This document shows, one piece after another, positions 22,151 to 32,013 of a stretch of DNA of 32,013 bases. This DNA comes from Purshia tridentata (Eukaryota; Streptophyta; Magnoliopsida; Rosales; Rosaceae). The stretch's first letter is position 1. Every line of letters starts with the position of its first letter. A program made the translations under genes and the position numbers. The stretch is from contig QANT01005153.1 in assembly GCA_003254885.1 (NCBI GenBank), forward strand, positions 1 to 32,013. Reading direction: 5' to 3'. A model generated the notes under the pieces. It was not told the DNA's origin and did no database searches. It was given only the letters and a program-made list of their open reading frames with translations.

Positions 22151-22406
22151 AGTTTTTACTTTTTTTTTTCCTTTTCTTTTTTTAAATGAAACTCACAAAC
22201 ACTCACTTTTAAAGCTATGAAAAAAACTAAAACTTAATAAAAAATCATAATTCATATAATAAAAAACAGCTTATTAAAACTTAAACTTAAAAATCGTACT
22301 GTACAACATAGAATTAAAACACACATTATTGCAACATAAAATGAAAAACAATACAATACAAATTGGGCTTAACACAGTGCGCAAATTTACTAACTTCCAA
22401 CCCCTA

Positions 22407-23080
22407 TTCAATCACACAAATGCTCAACAAGATCATCTCCAAGCATGAAATATCTTCTATCATCTCTCACAGTCCTGTAACGTCTCATATATGCACTACT
22501 TATTATTCCACCGCGATTGATTTTTGATATAGATGGGGTACTGGGTCCATACTCTCTTGATGTTGGTTATCTGTCATAAAGTTGGATAGCACGACGAACA
22601 ACTACAAATGCATCTTCTTTCGCATTGTCATCCGAATCAGACTCATACTCATATTCAACGATCATATTGTGTATGATGATGCATGCCTTCATGATAGTTA
22701 CCATGAAGTGTGGGTTCCAACATCGAGCAAGTTGTACAACAATAGCAAAATGGGCTTGCAAAACCCCAAATGCTCGTTCAACATCCTTTCAATAACTTGC
22801 TTGCATTAACGCCTACTTATGATTAGCCGATTGCTTAAAGGCTGATAGATTTTATATGCTAGATAGTACACCATCTCAAATTGTTTCCCATTGACGAGGA
22901 AGTTAACACTTGGGGCCGGCTCCACGTATAGGTACTCAAAGATAGGAGAAGCATTAAGCATGTTCAGGTCACTGTTGGCCTCGGGCATACCCAAAAAAGC
23001 ATGTCATATTCATAGATCATACAAAGCCAAATTATGGTGGGTTTAGGGTAATGGCCCCTAAAGCGTCCATGCATACCAGT
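22407..23080 (-). pseudogene. PIF/Harbinger transposase remnant (DDE, HARBI1-like)
   Basis: Minus-strand blocks in order: YDL*I*HAFLGMPEANSDLN near 23035-22965 (a family signature usually DLWIWHAFFG, here with two TGG-to-TGA changes), LNASPIFEYLYVEPAPSVNF, then NGKQFEMVYYLAYKIYQ. After a gap come VIERMLNEHLG, AHFAIVVQLARCWNP and IMKACIIIHNMIVE, then a C-terminal SAYMRRYRTVRDDRRYF and LVEHLCD ending in TGA near 22405. The order and motifs are those of plant PIF/Harbinger (ALP1-like) transposases. Multiple stops and frameshifts make it non-functional. The N-terminal half is missing or unreadable beyond about 23080. The element's terminal repeats were not found; 22150-22400 is probably its 3' non-coding part. 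Confidence 0.85.
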
Positions 23081-23089
23081 CAAACAATT

Positions 23090-23795
23090 CTTCCAAACTC
23101 AATGTATGTAATTAATACTCCCGATTATATTTAGAAAGTCATATTTTTTCCCTTTTCGTAGTAACCTATAATTTAAAAATTTTGATAATTTAAAAATTAC
23201 AAGTATATAAGTGAATTTTCAAGTAAACTACATAAACAAGAAATGAAATTTGACCGACAATTAATTATCATAATACATATCGTGTTCTCAATGGAGTGAT
23301 AATGCTACACCACTCTTTAGGGTTGGTGAGCAAAAATGAACTGTTAGAATAGTAAATGTATGACAGTTGGGCCACAGCCTATACCGAGTTAGAAGACGGT
23401 ACTGATTTTTGATACCGAAGCCCAACGTATTCAAAGTTTAACCGAAATAGCAGTCTACGGTTTTGTGGCCCATCACTTGCAGTAAACCACCAAATTAATC
23501 AATGGCACACAAGAAGAACAATCGACTACACACTGGAACAATATTAATGACATGTACGTCCACATAAAGCCAAGTAACAATTTGCAAGCCAGCCAATATC
23601 GCATAAAGTAGCTCTTTGAGATTATCAACTGCACACGATCCAATGCCATGGATGCAACCCAAGACCCATGTAATTAATTGGTGATTTTTAATAAGTAATT
23701 TTTAATTAGTAATTTAAAAAATAAACGATTTTGATTATTAGTTAGTCAAATAAATATTTTAAAGATGACGTGACCAAATATTACCCTAATTACAA
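23090..23795. other. Non-coding interval
   Basis: No gene seen. AT-rich words at 23690-23765 are similar in composition to the neighbouring MITE but do not align clearly. Confidence 0.4.
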
Positions 23796-23798
23796 ATA

Positions 23799-24199
23799 GA
23801 GGAATACTATCTAACTTCTTCATTCACCTTTTTTGCTGACTTTTTTTTTTATTATTCACATTTCACAATATATTTTCATAATCTGATCTGTTTATATTTT
23901 AAATAATTATTTAAAAATTATCTCTATAAAAAATTAATTAAATTAGAAATCATTTAATCATGTAATCATTATAAATAAACTGACTATAAATCAAATTATT
24001 ATCAAAATCATATGTCTATTTGATCACAGTTATATAACTAAACGATTTTAAATTTAATTAATTTTTTTGTAAAAATAATTTTCATAATTAGATTTAATTA
24101 ATGAATAATTTTGATTATGAATTTACTATGTAAAATGAGAATAATAATAAAAAAAAGCGAATGAAAAAAGTGAATTTGAAAAAGGTGACCATTCTCCTT
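23799..24199. mobile_element. Full-length MITE, about 400 bp, with imperfect terminal inverted repeats
   Basis: The left end (agaggaatactatctaac, then ttcattcacctttttt and a long T run with attattcacatttcac) is matched by the reverse complement of the right end (taaggagaatggtcacc, then attcacttttttcattcg, T run and attattctcattttac). The two halves mirror each other over much of their length. The right half is repeated at 17480-17665. Target-site duplication was not resolved, so the superfamily is unassigned. Confidence 0.75.
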
Positions 24200-25800
24200 A
24201 TTAATATAAATATAGAGAAAAGAAGGAGAACAACAAAAAGTAGCTAGAAAAGTAGTGAGGAGGGCCTCTCTCCCAAGTGCTTGGGAAACCATCCACCCAA
24301 CTTTTGATTTCGCATGTCCCAACCAATCCCAACCCTCTTTCCAAAATGCAAATCCAATACGAAACAAACACCCTTTGAACATAAATGTGTCTTTACTTGT
24401 GTTGTGGTGGTGAAGCATGAGGCTTATGGTTTTAGTGCAAACTTTTAACACCCCTCTTTAATTTGAAGACCCACTTGTCCTAATATGATGAATTAATTAA
24501 ATTTAATAATCCGGATTAAGTTTTTTTTAATAATTATTTATTGTAATGGGGGGTGCATTCTCAAGGGCTTATGTTTCTAGTTCACAAATATATATGTCAT
24601 AGGGAATGGTGGTCAAACTTGTATATCTTTTTTTCTATCCACTCCTTTAGCACATTTCTTTTTTGATTGGGATTCCAATCCCTTTCATTCCTTTCTACCC
24701 ATCAAACAATTTTAATTGAAAGAGAAAGCTCAAATTACAGTCAGCAAAGCAACCATATATTTCAGCAATTGCGGCACTTTGTCTCTCTGTCTTACTCTAA
24801 TTTCTAAAATTTATAAGTAATTAATTGCTGCCAAGTCGGTTGTGTACTTGTGTTCAATGCTTAGCTTAATAGCTTATAGTCTTTGAGCATCTTATTGCCA
24901 GTTCCGGCATCTCGGTCACTTTTATTGCTAAACAATTCCACCACACCTAATTATATTCAATGCATCATCACAATGCTATATATCATAGCTTAATTAAGTT
25001 TTTTTTTAAATTTATTGATTCTAGCTTATTAGGTTATTATCATATAATTGAAAAATAATAATAATTCAAGACTGCCAAATGAAAATGATTAATTAGATGC
25101 AATGTTTTTTCAATCAATACCATAATTTGAGGAGAAATTTAATTTTATAAGTGGCTAGATATATTGACATGTTAGCTTATTACATCTATGAATTATTCAA
25201 TGATTATGGGGTCTAAACTAATCAAAGATAAGATGACACTGGCATTTCTCTTGTTTCTTGTTAAGCACTTCATTGAACAACTTGAATTATTTGAGTTGAA
25301 TGATTGTGGAAGCAAACAAAAGCATTTTTCTCTTTCAAATGCCACATACCATTTTTTATGTTAGACAAAATGGACCAAAATACAAAAAAGAAAGACAAAA
25401 GAGGGGTCCTTTCACAAATTTTTGGGGCTAATCAATGAGGTAAACTTTGGGTGGGCAATTTGGCAGCTCTTGTTTTTATTGGCTTTTTTTATACAATAAA
25501 AAAACAAAAGTATAGGATGATTGCAATGCTGCTGATCACGAGTGACCAACCAAAGTGGAATCAGTCATTACTATCCAATGCATTCATGTTCCATAATTAC
25601 TAAACAGAAATTAGCAAGTTCCCTAATTATGGTTATATTGCCATCATCCCAAACACACCACACCACACCATACCACCATCCCAATAATCACAACTATCAC
25701 CCACTATCTTTACCCTCAATTAAAGGTACATCAATGCCCCCACATAATTTCTCTACTTTCTTCCCTTTGCTACACCCTATTTGGTAGTTTGAAGGCATTT
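24200..25800. other. Non-coding interval
   Basis: A 117-codon minus-strand frame at 24098-24451 overlaps the MITE end and shows no known domain, so I treat it as chance. Nothing else beyond AT-rich runs and a caccacacca-rich patch near 25655-25680. Confidence 0.5.
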
Positions 25801-25808
25801 TTAATTAG

Positions 25809-26003
25809 AAACTTTGGATCGAAACATTGTGGGATGTGAATCAACGTTTGAATTCCCAATCAAAAATGAACGTTAAAATTTTGGATCGAAGCATTGCGAT
25901 ATGTAAATAACCGTTCGAATTCTTAGTCAAAAATGAACATTAAAACTTTGGATTGAAACATTGCGATATGTGAATAACCGTTCAAATTCGCGGTCCAATA
26001 TGA
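25809..26003. repeat. Three tandem 67-bp units
   Basis: Units begin at 25809, 25876 and 25943, each starting aaa-ttttgg-at-gaa with cattg and aatga(a)c landmarks at matching places. Unit 3 diverges after about 60 bases. The units differ by roughly 10 to 15 percent, so this is an older array. Confidence 0.88.
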
Positions 26004-26266
26004 GCCTTGGAATGCTCGATCCCTTTTTAAGGCTCACTCGCATTTCTAACACATCTCGCATTAATCTTTCATTTATCTCACCTTAACAGAGAAAATTTCT
26101 CGATCATTGATACTATTCCTATCATTTGTTAAGTGAACTACAACTCTTACACTAAGATAAAATTAATAGAACAAAAACGACAAAATACCAGACTAAAAAT
26201 CAAATGAATTTCTCTTTTGTATTCACTAACAAAATTTGTGTCATGTGACTCATGTACAATCTTCAG

Positions 26267-26312
26267 TTTTTTTTTTTTTTTTTTTTTTTTTNTTTTTTTT
26301 TTTTTTTTTTTT
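26267..26312. repeat. 46-base poly-T with an N
   Basis: An almost pure T run (A on the transcript strand of the U-box gene) with an ambiguous base at 26292. It lies about 120 bases past that gene's stop codon. The true length is uncertain. Confidence 0.9.
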
Positions 26313-26430
26313 CTTCTCCCCCTCCTCTCTAAATTCTCAAATCTCAAATTTCAAATCCATCTCTTCAAAGACAAGAGAAAAGATCTAAAATTGCAAAAAG
26401 AACAAAAAGGCAGAGCAGCGAAAGGGGGTC

Positions 26431-27690
26431 TCAAAAAGGCATAATATGAGTGGTCTTAGTATCATAACACGAAATAATGGACTTGGAATTGACCCGAAAA
26501 ATCTTGAGCAAATCGGCGGACATTTGTCGAACAGACGGCGAGCAATTGCTCTGCATCAACAGCAACATCTTCGTCAACCCATTTGCATTCGCCACCGCTT
26601 CTTGTGCCGTACGGTCCTTCAACAAATAGCACACGCTCCACAGAATCGTCACCGCGTGCTCCGTCGCCGACCGCGACACCTTCAGCAGCCTCCCCACTAT
26701 CGCCGATACGCACTTTCCGTCCTCGCATATCTTAGCCCGCCCTTCCTTAACTGACGACACCATTTCAAGCAGCTTCAGAACCTTCTCCACCGTCGAAGTC
26801 GTCGAATTCCGGTCCGAAAGCGACTTCCACAGCAACTTCACCACTCCTAAATGGACTAATCTCACCTTCACGCGCTTCGGCGTCGACACCGCGATCAAGC
26901 ACGAGAGTCCCGCTTCGATTAGGCTCGGATCCTTCTCCGGAGGACTGATGAGTTTCAAAAGTTCCGGTAATAGTCCGTCTTTCTCGGCGATTAGGAGCTT
27001 GGCCTCGGCGTTGACTGCGATTGACTCTAAAATCCTAGCCGATGCGATCTGAGAGTCCACGCTTCCTTGTTGCAGAACGAGCAGCAGCGAAGCCAAGCAG
27101 TCGTCGCTGCCGCTCTTCTTCAACATCAGTTTCATCAATTCCTCACTGTCTTGGGCTTCGTCACGCACCAAATGAATTATCCTGACCACTTGTTCGAGGG
27201 CGCCGATGTTTCCGTGAGCTCCGTCGCCGGCATTGCCGCCGAGAACATCGACGAGCAGCGAGATGAACCCGTCGGATTTGGCGAGAAATTTCCGGTTCTC
27301 GTCGGAGTCTCGCGCGAAACGAGCAATCTCGGATAGGGAATCGGAGGAGGAGGGGTCCATTTGTTGGATTAGGTCGAGGACTTGGTCCTTGGCCGGTACG
27401 GAGGAGTGGGGAGGCGAGTTGTTGCTGTCTGAGTCGACTCGGCGGAGGCTGACCGAGTCGGACCAGATCTGGATGAGGCTCTGCAAGGTGCGGTTGGGTA
27501 CAAAGTCCTTGCTGTGGAGGACTTGCATGGTGGCCGGACACGTGTTGTTGCCGTTGTCAAGCCAGCGCTGGATGCTGGAGCGGTCATAGGTTACGCCCGT
27601 GCACAGGCTCACAGGGGATCGCATCACATCCAGCGATATTGGGCACCGGAAAAAGCTCGGCACCGTGATGTACAGGTCGTCCCTCACCAT
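26431..27690 (-). CDS. U-box/ARM-repeat E3 ubiquitin ligase, PUB27/28/29 type
   Basis: A single open frame of 419 residues, intronless as is usual for this plant subgroup. Residues about 10-84 form the U-box: PSFFRCPISLDVMRSPVSLC, TGVTYDRSSIQRWLD and NNTCPATMQVL, with the E2-contacting Ile18, Val22 and Trp43 in their usual places. U-boxes recruit a ubiquitin-charged E2 enzyme. Residues about 95-400 are helical armadillo-type repeats that bind substrates (for example GSVDSQIASARILESIA and LIEAGLSCLIAV). The C-terminus carries the family signature LLLMQSNCSPSVRQMSADLL and ends SCYDTKTTHIMPF. Relatives (PUB22 to PUB29) act in cytosolic stress, immune and drought signalling. The start at 27690 gives the family's MVRDDL opening. 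The gene is markedly GC-richer (about 55 percent by eye) than its surroundings, which is why large frames also open on the opposite strand. No defect seen. Confidence 0.96.
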   Translation of the reverse strand: MVRDDLYITVPSFFRCPISLDVMRSPVSLCTGVTYDRSSIQRWLDNGNNTCPATMQVLHSKDFVPNRTLQSLIQIWSDSVSLRRVDSDSNNSPPHSSVPAKDQVLDLIQQMDPSSSDSLSEIARFARDSDENRKFLAKSDGFISLLVDVLGGNAGDGAHGNIGALEQVVRIIHLVRDEAQDSEELMKLMLKKSGSDDCLASLLLVLQQGSVDSQIASARILESIAVNAEAKLLIAEKDGLLPELLKLISPPEKDPSLIEAGLSCLIAVSTPKRVKVRLVHLGVVKLLWKSLSDRNSTTSTVEKVLKLLEMVSSVKEGRAKICEDGKCVSAIVGRLLKVSRSATEHAVTILWSVCYLLKDRTAQEAVANANGLTKMLLLMQSNCSPSVRQMSADLLKIFRVNSKSIISCYDTKTTHIMPF

Positions 27691-27742
27691 TTTTATGCAA
27701 TGTTTGGATGCAGAGAAAGTTGGAGAAAAACTTGAAAAGAGG

Positions 27743-27764
27743 GAGAGAGAGAGAGAGAGAGAGA
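27743..27764. repeat. (GA)n in the 5' UTR of the U-box gene
   Basis: Eleven GA units, read as (TC)n on the transcript strand, 53 to 74 bases before the ATG. Pyrimidine tracts of this kind are common in plant 5' UTRs. Confidence 0.9.
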
Positions 27765-27849
27765 AATGGAAGATGGAGAAGACAAGAGAGCTGTGGGTTT
27801 AAAGAAGACAGACGAAAGGAAAGCAAAGAGTAAAGAGTCAAAGGTACGC

Positions 27850-27857
27850 TGACGTCA
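27850..27857. promoter_or_regulatory. Palindromic TGACGTCA bZIP site
   Basis: TGACGTCA sits inside a 12-base perfect palindrome, gctgacgtcagc (27848-27859). It is the C-box/CRE-type site bound by plant bZIP factors of the TGA and related groups. It lies about 27 bases downstream of the TATA box on the minus strand, so it would overlap the transcription start of the U-box gene. Site recognition is by consensus only. Confidence 0.55.
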
Positions 27858-27883
27858 GCTATTTTACTTTTTTCTCTGATTAG

Positions 27884-27892
27884 ATTTATATA
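27884..27892 (-). promoter_or_regulatory. TATA box of the U-box gene
   Basis: Minus-strand TATATAAAT, about 195 bases upstream of the ATG at 27690. With the usual spacing, transcription would start near 27855, giving a 5' UTR of roughly 165 bases containing the (TC)n tract. Confidence 0.6.
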
Positions 27893-28094
27893 AATAATTT
27901 TCTTTAAAAAAAATATTCCATCTCTCACAAGGCCTTTGGTCTCTGGTCAAATGAGGGGTTTGTTACTTATTCAGATATCAGTTTGATGTGTTGTTTGTAT
28001 GTATCTAACTTGTGCCATGGATGTCGACCGTTGGATGGTGGGAGTTTTACGATCTTGAGTGGCAATGGAGGGCGTGGATTTCAAGACGTAGGTA

Positions 28095-28100
28095 CACGTG
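28095..28100. promoter_or_regulatory. G-box CACGTG upstream of the U-box gene
   Basis: A perfect CACGTG in tacacgtggg, an ABRE-like context, about 200 bases upstream of the TATA box. Consistent with, but not proof of, ABA or stress response. Confidence 0.4.
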
Positions 28101-28259
28101 GGATGGAGTGGGTTTGAGTGAAGAAAAGGTTATAATGGGGAGGAGGAGAACGTGGGGGTGGGGAGTGGGGCCCACGGAGCAATGAGCACTGAGGGAGGTG
28201 TGGTGGGACCCAGGGAGGGGTTCGGTTGGTCGGTCTTATTGGTTATTACATCATCTGTA

Positions 28260-29800
28260 CGCTGAGAAATGAGAGTTCCTTTGCTTTTTGGATTTGTGGG
28301 GGGAATTTGTGGCCTTTCTAATTCTTTCTTTCTTTATTTTTACGGCGTGGTGTAGTTCCAATATATTCCATCCAATTCAACCTTCAACAACTGGGCTTGC
28401 CCCTTTTATTCTTTCTTTTGCTTTTTTATCCAAATATTCGTCCTCTATTTCTTTTCTTTGATTATAGAAAAAGAAATGGTTTGAATTCATGTGTAATTTT
28501 TATATTAACTAGATCAATTTTAATTCACTTCTATTTTTATTTATATATATTTTAGTATTTTTGCTTTAAATTTGGATTATAAAATTTGAATGTATTAGAT
28601 TGATTGATCGTTCTCAGATACAAAAAATCTCGATTCATATTTCTCAAATGTAAGATTTTAGTAAAAAATCTTTGCTCCATCACCCCAAACATTTATGATC
28701 TATTTATCTTCACCTGATAATGTAATATTATAATTTCAGATGCTATATTTTTTAGTTTGTCATCTACAATTATTCTTTGCAAAAAAACTTGTCCAGTAAG
28801 AAAATTGTTTAATCATTTAATCTTTCATTTAGAAAATATTTTTATTTATTTATTTGATTACAATTTTACAAGTACATAATTTTTCAATTTCACTTACTTT
28901 TTTCGTAAAAATAATTTTCAAAAGATGAACCAGTTTTGAATAATGAGACAATTAAGAGAAATAGATGGATTTAAGGATTTCAAATGAATATTTCGTTATA
29001 CTTAATCATTTCAAAGATCGTATCGATCTTGTACTTTTATGATTCTTAATGCACAAAATTCATATTAATTCTTTTAATTCCTACCATGCAAATGGACTCT
29101 TTTAGGTATACATCTATATTCATTTGGATTAATATACTTACCTATGAATGACATGAGGCCAATAGTTTAAGATTAGTGCTGAAGATCTACCAATTTAGAG
29201 GTTAAAAAGTGATGCCCACTTTGTACATGCTTAGTGAGAGGGGCTTTTAGAGAATAATAATTGTAAATGCAATATTCTTATCCTAATTAATTGAACTTAC
29301 ACTGAGCTTAAACCAATCTAGTGTTTTTAATTTATAATTGAGTATTATTGCATCCCCATATCCACTACTGCTAGTGCATATATAGCTGATATTTCTGCTT
29401 CATCAATTCAGTGTGTGCAACTTAGATTATGGCCTATAGTTTGCACACAATAATGTTCACATTAAAAACCATTTTTTATTGTCTACCATTTCTTTCGTTT
29501 CAAATTCCAACGAGATCGTCTGCCAAAAACCATTAACCAGTGGACTTTTTTGTTTTTTGTTTTTTGTTTTTTATATATTTAAATGTAGCACTATTTCAAA
29601 AATTATTTTAAACTATTAGAATGTAGGTGAATAATGCTCATTCTAGTACTCCTTGCATATGGTGTAATTTAATTAAATAACCCTTTTTAATACTCTTAAA
29701 CTTGTTAAATCCCTATTAGAGATTTTAAGCTTTTATAATCATTTTTATTTTTTCGGACCAAAATACTCCTGGTCACCACATTTTACTCGATGTCTACAAA
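28260..29800. other. Non-coding interval
   Basis: AT-rich with no gene. A segment at about 28850-28925 (tttgattacaattttac, ttttttcgtaaaaataattttc) is a weak relative of the 17480 and 23799 MITEs. A (tttttgt)n run lies at 29547-29571. Confidence 0.45.
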
Positions 29801-29812
29801 AAAAGTGCTACA

Positions 29813-30300
29813 ACATGTCTTCTAAAAACTCTACACCAGCATGTCAACCATGCATCCACCATGTCCACCGTGTGTCCACCATGTGGCGACTACAAATTCC
29901 ACTATGTGGCGACTACAAATTCTATCTTGTGGCAACCATTTTCTTCGTGTTCACCTTATGGTTACTATCTTTGTCATTGCATTTAAAAAATAAAAAAATA
30001 ACCTAGAAAGGAAAGAAAACCAGATTTGGTTTTCTTCTCCAGGTCTAGTTTTGATAGAGATAGAGAGATATAAAGGAGATAGAGGCGTGGGAAGGAGGAG
30101 GGAGGTGCGGGCGATCTGAGTTTGGTTGGCTGGAGAGAGAGAGAGAGAGAGAGGGTACCAAAAAAAAAAAGTTTTATATGAAGGGCATAATAGGCATTTC
30201 GCAAGAAANAAGAAAAAGAGTTAAAAATTTTTTTTTTTTTTGCCAAGAAAGGTTAAAAAGTTAGCAAAAAGCTGGAAGGAAATTAAAATGGGCTATTTTA
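29813..30300. other. Low-complexity tract
   Basis: 29840-29950 holds repeated ccaccatgt / tgtggcgactacaaattc phrases in partial tandem. 30050-30155 is purine-rich and ends in a (GA)n run at 30133-30154. An N is at 30209. The 63- and 87-codon frames here are low-complexity and not believed. Confidence 0.45.
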
Positions 30301-30554
30301 TTAAATTACCCTTTCATATGTTAGTTATTTTCTGCCCCTAAAGTTCAACATGTGTATAGAATATAATTCTAAAGATTCGAATTCAAAATCTTTTCTTCAT
30401 CAGTTTTTTGTCCTTATATTTTTTAATAATTTATTCTTTTAGTTTGATGCCATTATATGATTAATTTGTTTCTTTTTTACACTCATGGTTTTGGTTAACA
30501 AAGTTTTCTAGGTACAGGAAACAAAAAGAATAAAATTTGTTAGACAAAACTTTG

Positions 30555-30777
30555 GGTTGGTATGATGTAAGCCATTAATAATTGTTTACACTCAAAAATC
30601 AACAACTAAAAAGAAGTATATATACTATACTGAATATGACTATCCCAAAAAAAAAAATATATATAGGTTGGTATGATGTAAGCCATTAATAATTGTTTAC
30701 ACTCAAAAACCAACAACTAAAAAGAAGTATATATACTATACTGAATATGACTATCCCAAAAAAAAATATATATATAT
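30555..30777. repeat. 111-bp tandem duplication
   Basis: 30555-30665 and 30666-30777 are nearly identical, both starting ggttggtatgatgtaagcc. I see one substitution (aaaaatc/aaaaacc) and a length difference in the A/TA run at the end. Recent duplication. Confidence 0.93.
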
Positions 30778-31143
30778 ATGAGATTCGAAATTTGTGTCTT
30801 AAATTTAGATGGTAAATGATGTGGTAGTGCTCTTTTCATTTATATATCATATATGAGCCTACTTTAACCCTGATCATTTATTTTACAATAGTAATTAAAA
30901 GACAGTTATATCTAAATTTATAGAATTTAAAATCTGAACATTATTCATGTATAATTAAGCAATTTATTAAAGAGCTGGGAAGAAGGTATATATATGTATC
31001 ACAGCACACGTATATGCGAGATGTGAGTGTATGAGGAATCATTAGATTCATTACATGTTGAAGAAAGCAATAAGCATGAATATGATGGCACCGAAAGTAT
31101 TCCTCGATCAGTAGTAACACAATTAATTTCTTCGACAACACTT

Positions 31144-31167
31144 TCACTCACTCACTCACTCACTCAC
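31144..31167. repeat. (TCAC)n microsatellite
   Basis: Six tetranucleotide units. Confidence 0.9.
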
Positions 31168-31466
31168 CATTTTGCCTTGAATCTTGACATAATTGGCCAA
31201 ACTTTTGTCATGTCATCACTCTAACCCTCCATCTCCACTAACTATTCAATCATCGATATCCAGCAAAAGTATATTTCACTTTCCATAATGTCAGCCCCTC
31301 TTCATTTTCTTCTTTTGTCTTCTTGAGCAAAACCACACGTCAAGAATATTAATGCGTTGAAGTAACATAAACAAGTACTTCTCAATGGCCATGGCCTCCC
31401 TTAGTTAGTTTAATTAATTTGCTATATTTGTACGTAGTTAATTTTTCAACAAATGTTCAAACATGC

Positions 31467-31870
31467 AAGTCTTTTCTAGTGTGAGATTCTAAATTTAAGT
31501 TTATTTGTGGGATAGGGCAAATGGGCTCACTCCATGTAGTTTTTCAACAATCTGAACTGTCTATTTTTAGACCTTTATTCATGTATCATTCTTACAAAAA
31601 AATTAATCAAACTGAAAATTATTTGTCTATCTAATTTTGATTAAACATATATATAGGTGATTTTGTCAAAAATATTTAGTTCGTCTATTTATATGATGAA
31701 AATTAGATATGCAAATAATTTTCGATTCAACTAATTTTTTGCAAGAATGATATTTGAATAGAGACCTAAAAAATAGACGATTCGGATCATTGAAATACTA
31801 CATGAAGTGAGCCCTTACAAGGGATCCCACAAATAAAATTATTTATGGAATCCTACACTTGAAGGGATTT
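31467..31870. mobile_element. Long-armed inverted-repeat element (MITE or foldback), about 404 bp
   Basis: The left arm (31467-about 31665) and right arm (about 31675-31870) are reverse complements with moderate divergence. Matching landmarks include tttatttgtgggat, gggctcact, catgtagt, ctatttttagacc / ctattttttaggtc, tatcattctt and attatttg. The arms almost touch, so a transcript would fold into a hairpin of nearly 200 base pairs. No ORF. It borders a (TA)n run at 31873-31891. Confidence 0.85.
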
Positions 31871-31891
31871 GTGTATATATATATATATATA

Positions 31892-32013
31892 GAAATCTTC
31901 CAATGAGGTATCCCTTGTTTAGTGTTAAATGAGAGATCCCCTTGTGGGGCCCACACGAGTCTTTTTTTGTCTATTCAAACCGTTCATGTTTTACATCTCC
32001 ATTGGTAGATCAT
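31892..32013. other. Start of another repeat-like segment
   Basis: The phrase ggtatcccttg...gagatccccttgtggggccc resembles terminal sequences of small elements, but the window ends before any partner could be seen. Confidence 0.25.

Noticed and set aside
24098..24451. 117-residue minus-strand frame
   Set aside because: Its C-terminal third is MITE sequence and the rest shows no recognisable motif or start context.
26431..27690. U-box gene as a retrocopy, because it is intronless and followed by a long A run on its own strand
   Set aside because: This PUB subgroup is normally intronless, the A run starts about 120 bases past the stop and contains an N, and I saw no flanking target-site duplication.
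26446..27802. Several long frames on both strands across the U-box gene
   Set aside because: They are shadows of a GC-rich coding region; none shows a known domain, whereas the minus-strand 419-residue frame matches the family from end to end.
29815..30006. 63-residue ORF in the ccaccatgt-rich tract
   Set aside because: It is a translation of a low-complexity repeat.
1..32013. tRNA genes, rRNA, known plant microRNA sequences, CRISPR arrays
   Set aside because: I looked for the GTTCRA-type tRNA B box with a partner A box and for several conserved plant microRNA sequences on both strands and found none. The short direct repeats present are tandem duplications or microsatellites, not spacer arrays.

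Overview
The window is nuclear DNA of a flowering plant, most likely a woody eudicot. A Rosaceae-like source is only a guess from the feel of the proteins. It is AT-rich and gene-poor, with GT-AG introns, plant-specific protein families and many small transposon relics. Three genes look intact, all on the minus strand: (1) 6319-9782, a seven-exon WD40-repeat protein of 678 residues (WDR44-like plant family); (2) 19497-21538, a three-exon EMAP II/Arc1p-like tRNA-binding OB-fold protein of 272 residues with an organelle-type N-terminus; (3) 26431-27690, an intronless U-box/ARM ubiquitin ligase of 419 residues (PUB27/28/29 type). They share no obvious pathway and are not an operon; their proximity is ordinary plant gene spacing.

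Layout. 1-4000 is transposon territory: repeats around an assembly N, a possible LTR, a decayed Ty3/gypsy gag-protease fragment on the minus strand, and a 145-bp local duplication. One copy of that duplication carries a 499-bp Mutator-like element with long terminal inverted repeats, a perfect 9-bp target-site duplication and a piece of a host gene that I recognise as the Golgi-tethering subunit COG5. 4000-6300 is mostly plain, with a small TATA-plus-ORF candidate at 4831-4987. 6300-10440 is the WD40 gene and its 5' region. 10440-18430 is a long non-coding stretch with microsatellites, RY motifs, a hairpin MITE, a 139-bp tandem duplication and half of a second MITE. 18432-19062 holds unrecognised coding-like blocks on the minus strand that seem to carry a frameshift. 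19497-21538 is the EMAP II-like gene, with a degenerate pentatricopeptide (PPR) gene fragment inside its second intron. 22400-23080 is a dead PIF/Harbinger transposase. 23799-24199 is a full-length MITE of the family seen at 17480. 25809-26003 is a triple 67-bp repeat. The U-box gene follows, with a recognisable promoter. The last 4 kb are AT-rich with a 111-bp tandem duplication and a long-armed inverted-repeat element at 31467-31870.

I found no wholly new system. The items best worth following up are the Pack-MULE with its internal empty-site reference, the unidentified coding block at 18432-19062, the PPR fragment inside an intron, and the dual start codons of the EMAP II-like gene. All gene identities come from reading translations by eye and were not checked against a database.
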